NCBI GenBank assembly: GCA_016719925.1
Contig: JADJYC010000002.1
Span: 620,001 to 684,000 of the forward strand
Length of the DNA stretch: 64,000 bases
Direction: 5' to 3'
Source: Crocinitomicaceae bacterium
Lineage (GTDB): Bacteria > Bacteroidota > Bacteroidia > Flavobacteriales_D > Crocinitomicaceae
The notes beneath the pieces are model-generated. The model saw only the letters and a program-made list of their open reading frames with translations. It was not told where the DNA came from and did no database searches. The position numbers and the translations under genes are program-made. Below, piece after piece: positions 60,699 through 64,000 of the stretch (positions within the stretch are counted from its first letter, which is position 1; each line of letters opens with the position of its first letter).

Positions 60699-62675
60699 TT
60701 AGTAAACTACCGTTATTGTTTTTGAAAACAGAGAAGAAACACCAGACCGGTAAACTATTTTGACTTTATACAGGTATTGGTTATTCATAGCCACTCCAGT
60801 ATCCGCAAAGCTTTCTGTTCCGCTTTCTCTCAGTGTTTTGTAAAGAGCAAATTCACCATCATTTAGGGCGCGGTAAATCTGAACTGAGTAAACAGGTTCA
60901 GCGGGTAATTTCCAGGTCAGAATAATTTTTTTGCTTTCACGGTCAGTTACGCCATTGAGTTCTGAAATCCCTGATCTGATCCCTGTTTCATAGTTAATCC
61001 GGATTAATTCTGACGAGGTATTATTATCGGAAACATCTGAAGTGAGAATGGAGTAGTTGTATGATTTTCCGTTAACACATGTCGTGTCAGTGAACGATAA
61101 AAGTTCATTTTTCCAAACGATCAGCGTATCTGTTTTTGAATTATCTGAACGGATTAATTTGGACTCTTTCAAATCTGCACTTGTGCTGTTGTTCCATTTT
61201 ATTTCCAAACCAGCGGAGGTAATCAGATAGTCAAAAATCACTGCAGGAACCGGCGGAATGGTATCTGGTTTTAAGATCAAAACCGGCGCGGATAATTTCG
61301 AGTTGTTGTAATTCAAATCTACCGCTGATATGCGGTAATATACTTCTGGTGTGAGGTTGCGTAATGAAAGGGTGTCTGAGAAAAAACCGTTTTGTGCAAA
61401 CTCCCGGGTCACCTCTACAAACTCTTCTTTCAGTGAATTGGAGCGGAAAATCCGATAACCTCTTATGTCATTTTCTATGTTCAGTTTCCAGCTGATGGAA
61501 ACAATTCCTGAATCATTGATTGTTCCCTTAAGATCTTGCGGAATTGCAGGCGGAATCTGATCAAGCGTAAAGAAATAATAAGGAAATGAATAAACGGTGT
61601 CACCATCTGTGCCTACAGCGGCAACTTTGTAATAGTATCGGTCACCGCTGGTGATTCCGGCATCTGAAGATAAAGAAAAGTCAAATGAATTGACGGAAGA
61701 TTCTGCTACAGAACGATAACCAAAAGCAAGACTGTCTGAGCGCAGCAACACAAATTTAGAAATGTCATTTTTTGTGCGGTGCGACACAAATTCTCCAATA
61801 ATTTTTCTTTCAGATCCTATAACCGCAACACTGTCTATATGAATTTCTCCATAGATTGATTTTGGTATATAGATTTTGACTGTATTGCTTGATTTGCCTG
61901 TCTCTCCAAAATAATTAATTCCGCTGACGCGATAATAAATCACCGTGCCCTCCTGAACAGATGTGTCTGCAAAATCACAATAAATTTTATTGGGTTCATC
62001 CGCTGATTTTAAAAACAAATAGGGGTATTGATTAACTTTTGAAAAATGAATTGAATCAGTTGATTGTTCAACCCAGTAAGCGCCATAATCTTTTTGAAGA
62101 GAAACCGCCTCCCAGTTGAGGTAGGCCTGCTTTAACTTTGGTCTTGCAGAAACAGATAAATCAGTAAGCGGAGCATTTTCTGAAAGTTCATTGGTATTGC
62201 ATGTTACTAAATTGCTTTTTGTTTCGCTATTCTGAATGCTTACAGAATAGGAAACAATTCCCTTTGCATCAGTATCTGCGAAAAATAATCCGCAATAATC
62301 TGCCAGAGTTTTATCTGTAGAGCTGGCCAGGAGCAAGAGAACGACACTCATTTTTTTTGCTTCATCAGAAAGGGATGAATTTGTCAGAAGTCCTTCAATT
62401 AATCCAAGATACGTCAGGTGAGAGCTGTCAGCGGTTTCTCTGAAGTTGCTTACGCGTTGCAGAAATGGTTCAATAACAAAAATTTTATTTTCTGAATCTT
62501 AATTTCTTTCAATACGATATCCTCTTTGAAGCCCCTGAATAAAAAGCGAGTGATCACTCATTGCCCAGCGGAGCAGTACGGTATCTTTTTTGACAAAAAA
62601 TTTAAGTGCAACAGGATTTTGCTGGCTAAAAAGAAACACCGGAAAAAAACAAAAAAGAATCAGCAGTTTTTTCAT
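60699..62675 (-). CDS. Large secreted fibronectin type III-like protein with an in-frame stop
   Basis: The start is ATG 62675 (MKKLLILFCFFPVFLFS), overlapping the upstream stop as ATGA. After 58 codons an in-frame TAA occurs at 62499-62501 (GYRIERN stop), yet the same frame continues (DSENKIFVIEPFLQRVSNF) to the end at 60699. Downstream are three or four Fn3-like domains (VYYRISAVDLNYNNSKLSAP, YYYKVAAVGTDGD, YLYKVKIVY). Either a nonsense mutation or a base error; unlike the other breaks in the window it is not a frameshift. Coding region without the stop would be ~658 residues. Probably partner of the upstream secreted protein. Confidence 0.65.
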
Positions 62676-64000
62676 CCGTTTACAATAACGCAATTGGTTC
62701 CAAAATCAAAATCTACAGTCATGTTAAGATCGAATAAATCAAAAAGATTTGCCTGCACATTAAGTCCGCCATATACATAAGATGGTTTTGGCATTTTTCC
62801 CTGTAAAAGAGCGGCCACACTTCCCTGCAAAACAGTCATGGAATGATCTTTCCAGGCAGCACCAATGTCAAGCCCCATATAAGCATACAGCTGACCTTGT
62901 AAAAACCAATAATTCATACCAAATGGTTCAGCAGACCCCTCACAATGACTGGTCGACGCATATTTATAAAGAGTCATATCAAATCCGGCGCCTGCCCAGC
63001 CTGCGGCATATACACTGATGTTTTCGGTAACGTCAAAACTTTTATCGAATGAAGCATTAAAGTTCATTCCGCAGGCAATGCCGCTGCCGGAAGCAATCGA
63101 TGTTTCATTGCGCTGATCAGACATGGTATTGAACACAGAGGCAACCTGCGGTGGAGGATTTGGCATGGGCTCCAGACTTTGACCAAACATGAAATAGGCC
63201 TGAGCAGTTGCAAGATTTAAAATATTGGCAGAGCAGGGATTCGAAGGTTTACCTAAATGAACATACCAGAGATTTGGGCTGATATAAATTTGTGACCAGA
63301 TGGTTGCAGTAACAGCATTGCTGAAATTTGCATTCATATTCAGTTGCGCGTTGAATATTTTTTCCTGATTGTCATAGTTAACATTTACGGCGCCGTTGAC
63401 ATAGTTTGTGGATGAAAATCGTTCTGAGGGTTTACACATGAGGTAAGCGTTGCCCGAGAGATTGATGTATTGTAATCCTCCATTGCTGTTAAACGCCACA
63501 ACCAGAAGAGCATCACCGTTTAAAGCGTCTTCTTTAATACGATTACAAAATCCCGCACCGGCTTTAAAAATCAAACCAGTATTCTGATCGGGAACATAAT
63601 CAGGTGATAATGCAGATCCCGAGCTTGCAGTTGGTGAAACTGATCCAATCATTTGATTTTTGCTGCGCTGATTAATCATGTGATAAGAGACGCCCCCTGT
63701 TATGCTTGAAATTTTAATAGTCGGCCCTAGCGGAATATCTGTTGGAAGTGTTGCATCAACCATCCAGTATCTGTAACCATTTACTCTTCCAAAAGCACAT
63801 GCCATTGACATAGGCGCATCCATTACGTTGTTGATTTTTAATAATAATCCGCCGTAAAATCCTTTACCATAAACCGGATCATTCTGGTGGTAGTTGATAA
63901 TACCGGTAAGATTCACAGCCGTTGTATTAACCGATAGACTGATTGAACTGAGAGAAAAATGGTCGTAGGCCAAACTATGTTTTCCGCTTGAATTTTCAGT
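62672..64000 (-). CDS. C-terminal part of a large secreted protein (runs off the window)
   Basis: The frame is open from the right edge to TGA at 62672, at least 443 residues; no start is visible. The sequence is Gly/Asn/Ser/Thr-rich with beta strands (AYFMFGQSLEPMPNPPPQVA; IAGSGIACGMNFNASFDKS-like; YAYMGLDIGAAWKDHSM). No family recognised. The stop overlaps the next gene's ATG (ATGA), so both secreted proteins are translated from one transcript. Confidence 0.6.
   Translation of the reverse strand, partial: TENSSGKHSLAYDHFSLSSISLSVNTTAVNLTGIINYHQNDPVYGKGFYGGLLLKINNVMDAPMSMACAFGRVNGYRYWMVDATLPTDIPLGPTIKISSITGGVSYHMINQRSKNQMIGSVSPTASSGSALSPDYVPDQNTGLIFKAGAGFCNRIKEDALNGDALLVVAFNSNGGLQYINLSGNAYLMCKPSERFSSTNYVNGAVNVNYDNQEKIFNAQLNMNANFSNAVTATIWSQIYISPNLWYVHLGKPSNPCSANILNLATAQAYFMFGQSLEPMPNPPPQVASVFNTMSDQRNETSIASGSGIACGMNFNASFDKSFDVTENISVYAAGWAGAGFDMTLYKYASTSHCEGSAEPFGMNYWFLQGQLYAYMGLDIGAAWKDHSMTVLQGSVAALLQGKMPKPSYVYGGLNVQANLFDLFDLNMTVDFDFGTNCVIVNG

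Overview
The window is from a member of the Bacteroidota, most likely Flavobacteriales and Crocinitomicaceae/Fluviicola-like; the family is inferred, the phylum is well supported. Evidence: promoter elements of the Bacteroidota type (TAnnTTTG), no Shine-Dalgarno leaders, low GC, type IX secretion C-terminal domains of both type A (52184-55061) and type B (41285-42358), a DUF4175 coiled-coil protein, a bifunctional phosphoglucose/phosphomannose isomerase, and many TPR/SpoIIE and Reg_prop signalling proteins. No phage, IS element, CRISPR array or rRNA was seen. Nearly all of it is ordinary chromosomal backbone with signalling and surface-protein genes interspersed.

Layout. 1-3.8 kb: end of a surface protein, a DUF2490 barrel, RNase R and ferritin. 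3.8-11.1 kb: a four-gene signalling operon (YfiR-like, TPR, HAMP-SpoIIE phosphatase, and a Reg_prop sensor fused to an adenylate cyclase and an HD domain). 11.7-15.9 kb: thyA-folA-topB-barrel operon. 16-23 kb, minus strand: DUF4175, RsbW-like kinase, ybeY, mnmG and a methyltransferase, with two perfect parS sites between ybeY and mnmG. 23.2-25.2 kb: gltX, folB and tRNA-Cys. 25.3-34.8 kb: isomerase, lysS, gamma-carbonic anhydrase, exonuclease, lipoproteins, a serine hydrolase, lipB and a di-heme peroxidase. 34.9-44.7 kb: HtpX/LemA pair, surface proteins including a CotH-family protein, CapA, an ECF sigma/anti-sigma pair, a TlpA-like protein and rpiB. 45.2-51.4 kb: MORN-repeat protein, multi-PAS histidine kinase and LytTR regulator. 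51.4-64 kb: SCO1, a T9SS Ig-repeat protein, TPR-SpoIIE protein, aspS, tadA, and two large secreted proteins, the last running off the window.

A property of the sequence dominates its reading: about fifteen genes are broken by single-base indels, nearly all in homopolymers. They include thyA, gltX, mnmG and topB. In each case one or a few 1-base corrections restore a full-length family member. These are best read as uncorrected long-read assembly errors, not pseudogenes, so merged coordinates are given here and each break is described.

The most interesting items are: (1) the parS pair, one copy encoding the last residues of YbeY; (2) an ECF sigma factor overlapping an anti-sigma-like membrane protein that ends in a PKD domain and a type IX type-B C-terminal domain, which could report on envelope or secretion state; (3) the operon joining a PP2C phosphatase to a cyclase that carries its own HD (possible phosphodiesterase) domain; and (4) a 20-bp-armed inverted repeat of about 100 bp directly before a start codon.
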